In this document: piece by piece, positions 46,448-54,692 of the stretch
Numbering within the stretch: the stretch's first letter is position 1
Layout: each line of letters opens with the position of its first letter
DNA from: Myxococcus xanthus
GTDB taxonomy: Bacteria; Myxococcota; Myxococcia; Myxococcales; Myxococcaceae
DNA length: 64,000 nt
Direction: 5' to 3'
Assembly (NCBI RefSeq): GCF_013116825.1
Contig: NZ_JABFNS010000023.1
Coordinates: forward strand, 1 to 64,000
Notes under the pieces: generated by a model
Seen by the model: only the letters and a program-made list of their open reading frames with translations
What the model was told of the DNA's origin: nothing
The model's database searches: none
Translations under genes and position numbers: made by a program

Positions 46448-46462
46448 GGCCAGCGCCAACGC

Positions 46463-46915
46463 TCAGCGCGTGAACTCCAGCGCCAGCTTCTCCAGCAGTT
46501 CCTTCGTGCCCGCTTCGCGGCCGCGGATCGCATCCTGTCCGCCCTCGAAGTACGCGCCCTGCTCGGTATAGGACATGAGCGTCTTGTCGCCCTCGGCGGT
46601 GAACTGCACCGTCACCAGCGACGAGGAGATGCGCTTGCCTGCGATGGTCATCGTGTAGGCGAAGACGATGCGCTCGTTGGGGATGATGTCCGTGTAGAGC
46701 GTGTCGTTGCCAACCTCCGGGCCTCCCTGGAACCGGAAGACACCGCCCTCACGGCCTCCCGTCTGGAAGTTGAGCTCGTAGCGGCCAACCTCCCAGCCCT
46801 CACCCTCGACGAACCAGCGGCGGCGGATTTCAGGGTTCTCAAACGCGTTGAACACGCGGGGAACGGGGGCGTTGAAGGCACGGTCGATGGTGAAGGTGCT
46901 GTGAACGACGGTCAT
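46463..46915 (-). CDS. SRPBCC/AHSA1-family protein
   Basis: The 150-residue protein has the START-like SRPBCC fold of the AHSA1 family (FTIDRAFNAPVPRVFNAFENPEIRRRWF, then TVQFTAEGDKTLMSYTEQGAYF). Such proteins bind hydrophobic ligands and often pair with ArsR-type regulators, as here: its ATG overlaps the regulator stop by 4 bp (ATGA). Ligand unknown. Confidence 0.84.
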   Translation of the reverse strand: MTVVHSTFTIDRAFNAPVPRVFNAFENPEIRRRWFVEGEGWEVGRYELNFQTGGREGGVFRFQGGPEVGNDTLYTDIIPNERIVFAYTMTIAGKRISSSLVTVQFTAEGDKTLMSYTEQGAYFEGGQDAIRGREAGTKELLEKLALEFTR

Positions 46916-47259
46916 GGCTCGTCTCCAGAGGGTGGGGTGGGTTCTTCGGACAGCAGGGCTTCGAGCCGATCGAACTTCCGCTCGATGAGGCTCTTTCGAT
47001 CGGCAATCCACTGCTCGGCCACCCGGAACCCCTTGGGCTCCAGCCGGCACGAGCGCACGCGGCCAACCTTCTCGGTCGTCACGAGGCCGCTCTCCTCGAG
47101 CACCTGAAGGTGCTGGACGACGGCCGCGAGCGAGATGCCGAGCGGCTTGGCGAGCGCGCTCACCGAGGCGGGTCCGCTGCCCAGGGTTTCGACCATCGCT
47201 CGTCGCGTGGGGTCCCCCAGGGCGTGGAAGACCCGGTCGATGTCTGATTGCTTAGGCAC
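46912..47259 (-). CDS. ArsR-family winged-helix regulator
   Basis: The 115-residue protein has the ArsR fold (HALGDPTRRAMVETLGSGPASVSALAKPLGISLAAVVQHLQVLEESGLV). No metal-binding CxC is seen, as expected for the type that pairs with SRPBCC proteins. The likely start is GTG 47259, which has no clear ribosome-binding site and a 10-bp palindrome (TACTTAAGTA) directly upstream; the frame is open further upstream without homology. It probably represses its own operon. Confidence 0.83.
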   Translation of the reverse strand: MPKQSDIDRVFHALGDPTRRAMVETLGSGPASVSALAKPLGISLAAVVQHLQVLEESGLVTTEKVGRVRSCRLEPKGFRVAEQWIADRKSLIERKFDRLEALLSEEPTPPSGDEP

Positions 47260-47260
47260 G

Positions 47261-47308
47261 TACTTAAGTATCAAGGCGCGGGGTTTGATTGTCAAGCCGA
47301 CGCTTAAG
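47261..47308. promoter_or_regulatory. CTTAAG palindrome pair upstream of arsR-type gene
   Basis: TACTTAAGTA (47261-47270) sits directly before the GTG start, and a second CTTAAG core (47303-47308) lies 40 bp further upstream. Such AT-rich symmetrical sites are rare in this GC-rich DNA and may be the regulator's operators. Confidence 0.4.
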
Positions 47309-47453
47309 TGATGGTGGCCATCGACGCGCCTGGCCGCCGCTCGGGTTGGGCGAGAGAGGCGGAGCGTTGCGGCGGGGCGTGCACGTAGCGCCGGCTGGGC
47401 GCGCCCTCGTCGTGCAGGCGTTCCATGGCGATGTGCTGAAGTACCTGGAGCAT
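47304..47453 (-). CDS. Possible small protein (49 residues)
   Basis: The frame begins MLQVLQHIAMERLHDEGAPS and has a GC-rich third position in about 84 % of codons, as in real genes here. No ribosome-binding site or homology is recognised, and it overlaps the second CTTAAG site. It may be the remnant of a longer gene. Confidence 0.25.
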   Translation of the reverse strand: MLQVLQHIAMERLHDEGAPSRRYVHAPPQRSASLAQPERRPGASMATIT

Positions 47454-47596
47454 GGCTGCCAGGATCGGAGCGGCTCAGGTGGGACAGGAAGTACGCCCCA
47501 GCCCAGCCACGCTGGGTCACAGGCCGAGCGTTGAGGTCATGAGGCCACCCGGCTTCCGGGCGGGCGCGGGCGTGGGGGGATGACTATGATGCCTCG

Positions 47597-48271
47597 GTGC
47601 ACGCCACCTTCCTGGCCGTCGGACTGCTGACGTTGCCGGGCGCGCTCGGAACGGAGCTGCGCCGGGATGGCTATTCGTTTCGCCCACCGAAGGGCTTCCA
47701 CATGGTGCGGTGGGAGCAGTACGCCGGCTCGCGCGTGGGCGCGGTGGCGCTGGATCCAGACGCGCCGCGCGCCTTGTCGGCGGCCCTCACCGACGGTGAG
47801 GGCCCGGACGCCGCCACGCTGCTCGTGTCCGTGGTGGGGCGCGGCTTCAGCGCGAGCCCCTCTGACCGGGAAGAGTTCGCGTCCGCGGTGATGCAGCACT
47901 ACCAGCGTGAGCTGGGGCTCTCGCTCGCCGCCGAACGCGTGGAGCGCCTGGGCGGGGTGACACCGCGTGTGGAGGTGCTGGGGACGCTGCGCGAGGCGGG
48001 GCAGGTCCGCACGGTGCTCGTCGCGGGCCTGGCCTCGGAGGGGGAGCACGCCGTGGTGATGGTCAGCGCGCCCGCGGTGCGGTGGCAGGCGCTGGAGCCG
48101 CAGGTGCGCGCCTCGCTGGAGACCTTCCGCCACGAGCCGCCGAGCGCGGGGGGCCCCGTCCCACGCCGGGTGCTGGGCGCGCTGGCGGGAACCCTGGCCG
48201 GAGCGCTGGTCGTCTCGTACACGGCGTGGCGCCGGCGGCGGCTGCGTCACGCGGCGGGCAACCCCACGTAG
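47597..48271 (+). CDS. Exported protein with C-terminal membrane helix
   Basis: The protein of about 224 residues starts at GTG 47597 with a signal-like segment (MHATFLAVGLLTLPGALG). A soluble domain of about 160 residues (GYSFRPPKGFHMVRWEQY; VRTVLVAGLASEGEHAVVMVSAP) follows, resembling the PsbP/DUF1795-like sheet seen in stress-related lipoproteins. A C-terminal membrane helix (VLGALAGTLAGALVVSYTAW) and a basic tail end it. Function unknown. It converges on the DUF3943 gene with 23 bp between. Confidence 0.62.
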   Translation: MHATFLAVGLLTLPGALGTELRRDGYSFRPPKGFHMVRWEQYAGSRVGAVALDPDAPRALSAALTDGEGPDAATLLVSVVGRGFSASPSDREEFASAVMQHYQRELGLSLAAERVERLGGVTPRVEVLGTLREAGQVRTVLVAGLASEGEHAVVMVSAPAVRWQALEPQVRASLETFRHEPPSAGGPVPRRVLGALAGTLAGALVVSYTAWRRRRLRHAAGNPT

Positions 48272-48294
48272 TCACCCGCGCCCCGCGTGGACGG

Positions 48295-49701
48295 TCAGTG
48301 CACGGAGAGGAACACCCGGGCCTGCGGGATTCCGCGTGAGACGGTATCGAAGTCGCGGAAGAAGCTGTTTCGCTCGAAGAAGGTGAAGCTGGCGCCCAGG
48401 CCCAGGTTGGCGAACAACGGCACGTCCAGCAGCAAGGTGCCCTCATGGACCAGGTGGTTGCCGTCCGCGCCGTTGAGCGTGTGCAGCCACGTGGTGCCCG
48501 CGTGCAGCTTGAGGTACTCCCAGGGCCAGCGCCCGTAGGACGCCTCGAAGTGGAAGCCCAGGCCCGGGCCGTAGTCGTAGTCGCGGCCCACCTTGTCCGC
48601 GTACTCGGAGGTGATGCCCGCGAGCACCACGCCTCGCAGATGAAGCGCCAGGCGCAGCTCACGGCCCTCCTTCGTCAGGTACCGGTACACGAGCCCCGCG
48701 CCGATCGACTGACCGCCCAGCTCGTAGGCCTGCGTGTCGTTGTAGTCGAAGTGCTGGAAGGCGCCGAGCAGCACGCGCTCGTTCCCACCGTTCTCCAGCG
48801 GGAGCATCGCCAGCGCGCCCTTCACCTCGGCGCGGCTGATGAGGCGGTTTTCGCCGGTGGTGAACTGCACGCCCATGTTGAAGGCGTCGAAGGGCGCGTC
48901 CACCGGGAAGCGCAGGGCATCGCCGTAGCGCAGGTCCAGCTCCGCGAAGAACTGGTTCAGCGTCGTGCCCGCGTCGATGTTCAGGTAGCCGGTGCGCGTC
49001 AGCACGGCGAACACGGGCGGCTGCCAGTCCTTCGGGGTGGGCGCGCTGCGCCAGGCATCCCCGCGCACCACGCGGTTGAAGCCTCGGATGGGATTGAGCA
49101 ACCCCGCGCTCACCTCGCGGGCGACGCGCCGGGTTCCCGTGGCGCGCTGGTCCAGCAGCATGGAGGACAGCCGGTAGATGGCCTCTCCATGGGCCCACCC
49201 ACCCATCGTGGTGTTGATGAGGTCGTTGTAGGAGGGCAGATGGTTCTCGCCGAACAACTCCCACTGCAGGCTGCCCACCAGGGTGAAGCCCATGGCGCCC
49301 CAGTAGCTGAAGCCGTGGTCCCGGGCGGCGTTGAAGTACGTGCTGCCGTGGTAGGGGTGCGCGAACTGATTGGTACTGAAATCATCCTTGTCCCAGAAGA
49401 ACCCCATTTCGAAGTTGGTTCGCCATGCGTCCAGTCCGACCCGGGCAAAGTCCTTGTTCATGATGTAGCGGTTGAAGCCCCACACCGTGAGGTTGATGGC
49501 CGTCACTTCACCCAGGGCCCACCAGAACTGGCGGGGCCGGGGAGGTAGGGCGGCGGCCTCCTCGTCGTCGTCCTCGGCGCGTGGCGCATCCGCGGGCAAC
49601 TCCGCCGCCTGGGCGAGCGAGGGCAGCAGGGACACCAGCAGCGCCACCTTCCGCCATCGCGCCGCGGGGCCGCGCCGGCCGCACCACTGGCTGTGACGCA
49701 T
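48295..49701 (-). CDS. DUF3943 outer-membrane protein
   Basis: The 468-residue precursor has a signal peptide (WRKVALLVSLLPSLAQA). The DUF3943 region (WWALGEVTAINLTVWGFNRY, NQFAHPYHGSTYFNAARDHG, QWELFGENHLPSYNDLINTT) occupies about residues 55-200. A beta-strand-rich C-terminal half typical of a barrel follows. Members are found in outer membranes of Gram-negative bacteria; no activity is established. ATG 49701 is chosen to give the signal peptide. It is divergent from the serine protease gene (173-bp gap with nothing notable). Confidence 0.8.
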   Translation of the reverse strand: MRHSQWCGRRGPAARWRKVALLVSLLPSLAQAAELPADAPRAEDDDEEAAALPPRPRQFWWALGEVTAINLTVWGFNRYIMNKDFARVGLDAWRTNFEMGFFWDKDDFSTNQFAHPYHGSTYFNAARDHGFSYWGAMGFTLVGSLQWELFGENHLPSYNDLINTTMGGWAHGEAIYRLSSMLLDQRATGTRRVAREVSAGLLNPIRGFNRVVRGDAWRSAPTPKDWQPPVFAVLTRTGYLNIDAGTTLNQFFAELDLRYGDALRFPVDAPFDAFNMGVQFTTGENRLISRAEVKGALAMLPLENGGNERVLLGAFQHFDYNDTQAYELGGQSIGAGLVYRYLTKEGRELRLALHLRGVVLAGITSEYADKVGRDYDYGPGLGFHFEASYGRWPWEYLKLHAGTTWLHTLNGADGNHLVHEGTLLLDVPLFANLGLGASFTFFERNSFFRDFDTVSRGIPQARVFLSVH

Positions 49702-49874
49702 GCCGGCTCCCCCACCCGAAGGGCGAAGATGGGGACCTCGCGCGCGGTGCGACCATGGACCGGCGGCGCAGGCCCGCGTCGGTGGGTGGACGGGCCGCCC
49801 GGTCGCCTGCCTGGCGCGGGACATGCGGCTGCACGTCCGTCGGGGGGCGCGGTGGGGTAGGGTGCGCCGCATCC

Positions 49875-51188
49875 ATGTTCGCCTTCATCCTCGCAGCGGT
49901 GCTCACGCAGTCGCCGGTCGTGCCGGCGGCGCCGAGCCCGCCTCCCGCACCTGGCACCCCCGAAGCCGTGCCCTTGAGCACGCTGCCACCCGCCACGCAC
50001 GAGCTGTTCCAGCGCATCGAGGGGCAGGTCGCGCAGGTGCGCATCATCGAGCGGCGCTCCGGCACGCGCTCGTCCATCGGCTCGGCCTTCTTCGTGTCGG
50101 CCGCCGGGCACGCGGTGACGAACTACCACGTGATTTCAGACGTGGTCATCCACCCGGAGGACTACACGGCGGAGCTGGTCCTGAAGGGCGGCGCAGAGCC
50201 CGTGCCGGTGCGCCTGGTGGACGTGGACGTGGTGCACGACCTGGCCATCATCCAGACGGCCACCCCGGTGCAGAGCTTCTTCGACCTGGACGACCGCGAG
50301 CCGCCGCAGGGGGCGCGCCTGTTCGCCATGGGCAATCCGCGCGACCTGGGCACCACCATCGTGGAGGGGACGTACAACGGCTTCATCCACGACGCGCTCT
50401 ATGAGCGGCTGCACTTCAGCGGGGCCATCAATCCGGGCATGAGCGGCGGCCCCACCCTCACGGGCGAGGGCCGCGTGGTGGGCGTCAACGTGGCGACCAT
50501 GGGCAACCAGGTGGGCTTCCTGGTGCCGGTGAAGCACGCGCGCGCGCTGCTGGCCCGCGCGCTGGGAGCCAAGGACTCCGGCGCGCAGGCGCTCCTCGAC
50601 ACCGTGCGCGCGCAGCTCCTGGACAACCAGCAGCGCGTCACCGAAAGGCTGCTGGGCGCGCCCGTGCCGCAGCAGACGCTGGGCAGCTACCGCGTCCCGG
50701 GGCGCTGGGGCACGTTCCTCAAGTGCTGGGGGGACACGCCGCATGACCCCGAGGTGCCGTACACGGTGACGAACTACCAGTGCTCGTCGGAGGAGGACAT
50801 CTTCGTGTCCTCCCGCCACCGGACGGGCGTGGTGGCCTTCCTGCATCAGCACGCCACCAGCCAGAAGCTGGGGGCGCTGCGCTTCTCCGCGCTCTACAGC
50901 GCGCTCTTCTCACAGGACCCGGACGCGGTGGAGGCCACGCGGCAGGACGTCACCAACTACCGCTGCCAGTCGGAGTTCGTGGACGTGGCGGGCCTGCCCG
51001 TCCGCGCCGCGCTGTGCATGCGTGCCTACCGGAAGTTCCCCGGCCTCTATGACCTGGTGCTGCGCGCGGCCACGCTCAATGCCAGCACCAGCGGCGTGGA
51101 CACGTCGCTCACGCTGGCGGGCTTCACCGCGGACAATGGCCGCAAGCTGGCGCGCCGCTACCTGGAGGGGCTGTCGTGGACGAAGTGA
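49875..51188 (+). CDS. Secreted trypsin-like serine protease
   Basis: The 437-residue precursor has a weak signal peptide (MFAFILAAVLTQSPVVPAAP) and a chymotrypsin-fold domain (about 45-230) with His in TNYHVI, Asp in VHDLAII and Ser in NPGMSGGPT. A ~190-residue C-terminal region (from about 240) contains four cysteines (LKCWGD, YQCSSE, YRCQSE, ALCMRA) and no recognised domain. It overlaps the next gene, an FHA membrane protein, by 13 bp. Confidence 0.8.
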   Translation: MFAFILAAVLTQSPVVPAAPSPPPAPGTPEAVPLSTLPPATHELFQRIEGQVAQVRIIERRSGTRSSIGSAFFVSAAGHAVTNYHVISDVVIHPEDYTAELVLKGGAEPVPVRLVDVDVVHDLAIIQTATPVQSFFDLDDREPPQGARLFAMGNPRDLGTTIVEGTYNGFIHDALYERLHFSGAINPGMSGGPTLTGEGRVVGVNVATMGNQVGFLVPVKHARALLARALGAKDSGAQALLDTVRAQLLDNQQRVTERLLGAPVPQQTLGSYRVPGRWGTFLKCWGDTPHDPEVPYTVTNYQCSSEEDIFVSSRHRTGVVAFLHQHATSQKLGALRFSALYSALFSQDPDAVEATRQDVTNYRCQSEFVDVAGLPVRAALCMRAYRKFPGLYDLVLRAATLNASTSGVDTSLTLAGFTADNGRKLARRYLEGLSWTK

Positions 51189-52144
51189 TCTTCCTGGAGG
51201 TGTTGGAAGGGGACTCCGTCCAGGCCCGTCATCGCCTGGAGCGCTTCCCCGTCAACGTCGGCCGGGGTTACGGCAACGACGTCATCCTGGATGACCCGAA
51301 GGTCTCCGCCGAGCACCTGCGCATCGAGCGCCGCGAGGACGGCACGCTGGTGCTGCGCGACGTGGGCAGCCAGAACGGCACCTACCGCGTGGAGCCCTGG
51401 GCGCAACTGGCCGAGCTGGAGCTGGCCACGAATACCCGCGTGTCAGTGGGGGACACGGTGCTGCGCTTCCGCGCGCGCAGTCACCCGGTGGAGAAGACCG
51501 TCGTGGCGGCGGCGCCCACCGCGCCGAGGCCCCGCGTGTTCGAGCAGCCCCGCTACTTCTCCCTGGCCCTGCAGGCCCTGCTGGGCGCCAGCCTGCTGGA
51601 GGGCTACCTGGCCAACTACGGGCGCACGGACTGGGGGGAGCTGACGGTGGCGCTGGTGGTGCCGCTGGGCATCACCTTCCTGTGGGCGGGGGGCTGGGCG
51701 GTGGCGAGCCGCATCGGCAGGCGCCAGTTCCACTACCGCACGCATGCCACCGTGGCCGCGCTGGTGCTGCTGGGCTCCGTCGTCATCCAGCCGCTGCTCA
51801 CGCTGGTGGGCTTCAGCCTGGGTGTGAGCGGCAACCTGGCCTGGGCCCACCACGTCGCCTTCCTGTCGCTGATGGCCTGGGGGCTCTACTGGCACCTGCG
51901 CTACGTGACGCGCTGGGAGCCGGAGCGGCTCATCCGGGTCATCGCCGTCGTCACGCTGTCGTTTGGCGCGCTGTCGCGGGCGGATGAATGGCTGGGCAAC
52001 GAGTCCTTCAGCACGGAGCTGGGCTTCCGCCGGTCGCTCCTGCCGCCGGCCTTCCGCCTGGTGGGCACCGAGCCCATGGATGACTTCTTCTCCGACGCCG
52101 TGAAGGTCCAGGAGCAGGTGGACGCGCTGGCGCGCGACCCGTGA
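51176..52144 (+). CDS. FHA-domain polytopic membrane protein
   Basis: The 322-residue protein has a canonical N-terminal FHA domain (about 5-100; VGRGYGND, VSAEHLRI, GSQNGTY) followed by four or five membrane helices (about 125-265). A short soluble tail ends it. The FHA would be cytoplasmic and bind phospho-threonine. GTG 51176 lies within the end of the protease gene, so the two are co-transcribed and probably translationally coupled. A kinase-controlled membrane partner of the protease is inference. Confidence 0.8.
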   Translation: MDEVIFLEVLEGDSVQARHRLERFPVNVGRGYGNDVILDDPKVSAEHLRIERREDGTLVLRDVGSQNGTYRVEPWAQLAELELATNTRVSVGDTVLRFRARSHPVEKTVVAAAPTAPRPRVFEQPRYFSLALQALLGASLLEGYLANYGRTDWGELTVALVVPLGITFLWAGGWAVASRIGRRQFHYRTHATVAALVLLGSVVIQPLLTLVGFSLGVSGNLAWAHHVAFLSLMAWGLYWHLRYVTRWEPERLIRVIAVVTLSFGALSRADEWLGNESFSTELGFRRSLLPPAFRLVGTEPMDDFFSDAVKVQEQVDALARDP

Positions 52145-52214
52145 GCCGCCAGGGGCCGGCAGGACGTCACGGGCGGGACGGTGGATGTCAGACCGGGCAG
52201 GTAGGAATGCCCGG

Positions 52215-53477
52215 ATGGACGTCCATCAGGAGTTGAGGCCTGTCATCGGTGCCCGGTGGTCGCAGGTCCGGGGCGCGCAGGGGGAGCGGCTCGCGGCCAG
52301 ACACCGGGACGGTGGGCTGACGCGGGTCTTCGTGGCGCCGGACCTGGCGTCCTTCCGGGTGGTGGCGCGAGGGCTGCTGGCGCGGGGCGAACCTCCAGAG
52401 CGGGTGCACTTCGAGGAGACGCGTGGGCGCCAGGGCATGTGGCTGGAGGCCGCGCGCTGGGAGGCCTGGGGGCGCGCCGCGTCCGGGGTGCCTCGGGACT
52501 TCGTGGGGCTGGCGCAGAAGGTGGTGTGCCACCGCGAGCCGGCGCGCTGGGCGCTGCTGTACCGCGTGCTGTGGCGGCTGACCCATGGAGAGCCGTCACT
52601 GCTGGAGTGTCACGACGACGCAGACGTGCGGCGGCTGCGGTGGCTGGAGCAGGCGGTGCGGCGGGACACGCAGGCGCTGATGGCGGCCTTGCGCTTCCGC
52701 CGGGTGTGGCGGGACGGGCGCGAACACCATGTCGCGTGGTACCGGCCCGAACACCTCATCGTCCGGGAGGTGGCGCCGTTCCTCGTGCGCCGCTTCCCGC
52801 ACTTCTCCTGGAGCCTGTTCACGCCAGACACCTGGGCGCACTGGGACCGGGAGCGGTTGACCTTCGAGGAAGGCGGGGCGCTGCCGGAGTGGGCACGCGC
52901 CCGGGGAGGACTGGCGGCGTCCCATCCGCCCCCACGGGCGGACGCGGAGCGCGCGTCCTTGCTGCTGGTGGGGGCTTCCCCCGTGGACATCGCGGAGCCG
53001 CCTTTCGCGGGGGCCGCGGGAGCGCTCCTGGAGGTCGTGTTGGGCCGCGCGGGGCTCACGCGTTCCAGTCGCCGGGTGGTGCGGCCGTGCGGGGACGGAT
53101 GCCGCTCGCGGCACGGGGGGCTCCCTCCGGCGGTGTGGGGGAAAGGGCACACCTGCCGCCATGAGCTGGAGGGCGTGGTGGCGGAGGTCCGCCCTCGGAT
53201 GATCATCGCGCTGGGGCCCGTGGCGGCGCAGGCCTTCTTGGGGGTGGGGTTTCGCATGCACCTGAGCCGTGGGCAGCTGTTGGACACGCGGTGGGCGGAG
53301 GGCTGGATGGCCACGTTTGCCCCCGAAGCGGTGCTTCGGCTTCCAGAAGGCCGGGCGCGGGCGGAGGCGCGCATCCACTTCGAAGCGGATCTCCGGTCGG
53401 CGGCGGCGTGGCTGCGGCAGCGGCTCACGGGGGACGCGCGGGCCCGGGTGCATGCTCAGAGTCCACGCACGGCGTGA
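52215..53477 (+). CDS. DUF4130 - uracil-DNA glycosylase-like fusion protein
   Basis: The 420-residue protein joins an N-terminal DUF4130 domain (about 30-230) to a C-terminal family-4/UdgX-type uracil-DNA glycosylase-like domain (about 255-405; FAGAAGALLEVVLGRAGL, RPRMIIALGPVAAQAFLG, FRMHLSRGQ). This fusion is known for UdgX-like proteins. Here the catalytic motif GEQPG(D)xED is degraded to GASPVDIAEP, the HPS motif reads APEAVLR, and the N-terminal CxxC of the Fe-S site is absent, although CGDGC and GHTC remain. It may bind rather than cleave DNA. ATG 52215 has AGGA 8 nt upstream; ATG 52185 is also possible. Confidence 0.72.
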   Translation: MDVHQELRPVIGARWSQVRGAQGERLAARHRDGGLTRVFVAPDLASFRVVARGLLARGEPPERVHFEETRGRQGMWLEAARWEAWGRAASGVPRDFVGLAQKVVCHREPARWALLYRVLWRLTHGEPSLLECHDDADVRRLRWLEQAVRRDTQALMAALRFRRVWRDGREHHVAWYRPEHLIVREVAPFLVRRFPHFSWSLFTPDTWAHWDRERLTFEEGGALPEWARARGGLAASHPPPRADAERASLLLVGASPVDIAEPPFAGAAGALLEVVLGRAGLTRSSRRVVRPCGDGCRSRHGGLPPAVWGKGHTCRHELEGVVAEVRPRMIIALGPVAAQAFLGVGFRMHLSRGQLLDTRWAEGWMATFAPEAVLRLPEGRARAEARIHFEADLRSAAAWLRQRLTGDARARVHAQSPRTA

Positions 53478-54436
53478 GGCTGGTAGGGGGCCTCCAATGC
53501 CTTCACTTCGTCGGCGGTCAGCTTGAGGTCCACCGCGCGCACCGCGTCCTCCAGGTGCTCCAGCTTCGTGGCGCCGATGATGGGCGCCGTCACCGCGGGG
53601 CGCGAGAGGAGCCAGGCCAGGGCCGTCTGCGCGGGAGACACGTTGCGCTTCTCCGCGACGCTCCGGTTCGCTTCCGCCACTTCCCAGTCACCGGCCTGGT
53701 CATAGAGCATGGGTGACAGCGTGTCCGACTTCGCCCGCGTGGTGGCGTCCCGGTCCTTCAGCGACTTGCGAGAGCCCGCGAGCAGGCCGCGGGCCAGCGG
53801 CGACCAGGGGATGACGCCAATGCCCTCGGCTTCGCACAGGGGCAGCATCTCCCGCTCCTCCTCGCGGTAGACGAGGTTGTAGTGGCCCTGCATGGACACG
53901 AAGCGCGTCCAGCCGCGCAGGTCCGCGATCCCCAGCGCCCGCGCGAACTGCCACGCATACGCGGAGGACGCGCCCAGGTAGCGCACCTTGCCCTGGCGCA
54001 CGAGCTGGTCCAGGGCGGCCAGCGTCTCCTCCAGCGGCGTGTTCGGGTCCATCCGGTGAATCTGGTAGAGGTCGATGGCCTCCACGCCCAGCCGCTTCAG
54101 GCTGGCCTCGCAGCCCTGGACGATGTGCTTGCGCGACAGGCCCCGCATGTTCTGCCCGTCCCCCATGGGGAAGTAGACCTTGGTGGCCAGCACCACCTCG
54201 TCCATGCGCGCGTAGCGGCGAAGGGCACGGCCCGTGATCTCCTCGCTCGCGCCTAGCGAATACATGTCCGCGGTGTCGAAGAAGTTGATGCCCAGCTCCA
54301 CCGCCCGGCGGAAGAACGGCTGCGCGGCTTCTTCATCCAGCACCCAGGGGCGCCACTTGGGCGTGCCGTAGCTCATGCAGCCCAGGCCGAGGCGAGACAC
54401 ACGAAGACCCGTGCGTCCGAGGTTGGTGTATTTCAT
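53456..54436 (-). CDS. Aldo/keto reductase
   Basis: The 326-residue TIM-barrel oxidoreductase carries the catalytic tetrad Asp and Tyr in FFDTADMYSLG, Lys in VVLATKVYF and His in LYQIHRMDPNT, and the NADPH-binding end (PIIGATKLEHLEDAV). It reduces carbonyls; the substrate is unknown. It overlaps the DUF4130-UDG gene by 22 bp, tail to tail, and is divergent from the NRPS gene by 256 bp, so it may mark the border of the biosynthetic locus or contribute to it. Confidence 0.9.
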   Translation of the reverse strand: MKYTNLGRTGLRVSRLGLGCMSYGTPKWRPWVLDEEAAQPFFRRAVELGINFFDTADMYSLGASEEITGRALRRYARMDEVVLATKVYFPMGDGQNMRGLSRKHIVQGCEASLKRLGVEAIDLYQIHRMDPNTPLEETLAALDQLVRQGKVRYLGASSAYAWQFARALGIADLRGWTRFVSMQGHYNLVYREEEREMLPLCEAEGIGVIPWSPLARGLLAGSRKSLKDRDATTRAKSDTLSPMLYDQAGDWEVAEANRSVAEKRNVSPAQTALAWLLSRPAVTAPIIGATKLEHLEDAVRAVDLKLTADEVKALEAPYQPHAVRGL

Positions 54437-54692
54437 TCCGTTGGTTCCTCATTCATTCAGCGTGGATGGCGGCACGCCTCGTTGTGCCACTGGGCGTGTC
54501 ATGGCTCATACCGTGGAAGACCGAGGCGCGCGCGTACCAGGCCTTTTCTGGTTACTGGGAATCCGGTAGAAAGAACCGGAATCCAAGGGGCGCTGTTCGG
54601 AGCAATGCGGAGCGTGCCCCTCGTGCTTCCAGCAGGGGATGTGAGGCGGCGTTCCGGGCGGTGCCTCCAGGCAGTGCTTCGGGACTCTCGAC
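54437..54692. promoter_or_regulatory. Divergent intergenic region before the NRPS gene
   Basis: This 256-bp gap must hold the promoters of the assembly-line operon and of the aldo/keto reductase. I see no convincing -35/-10 pair and no good ribosome-binding site for ATG 54693. A sigma54-like match at 54471 has the wrong spacing. Confidence 0.4.

Larger units (their letters stand above)
47260..47596. other. 337-bp intergenic region
   Basis: This gap holds two CTTAAG-centred palindromes and one possible small reading frame, described separately. No other coding sequence or hairpin stands out. Confidence 0.5.

Noticed and set aside
54470-54487. A sigma54-like GGCACG...TTGTGC sequence before the NRPS gene
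   Set aside because: The spacing between the GG and GC elements is off by one or more bases and the -12 element is poor, so it is not a convincing -24/-12 promoter.
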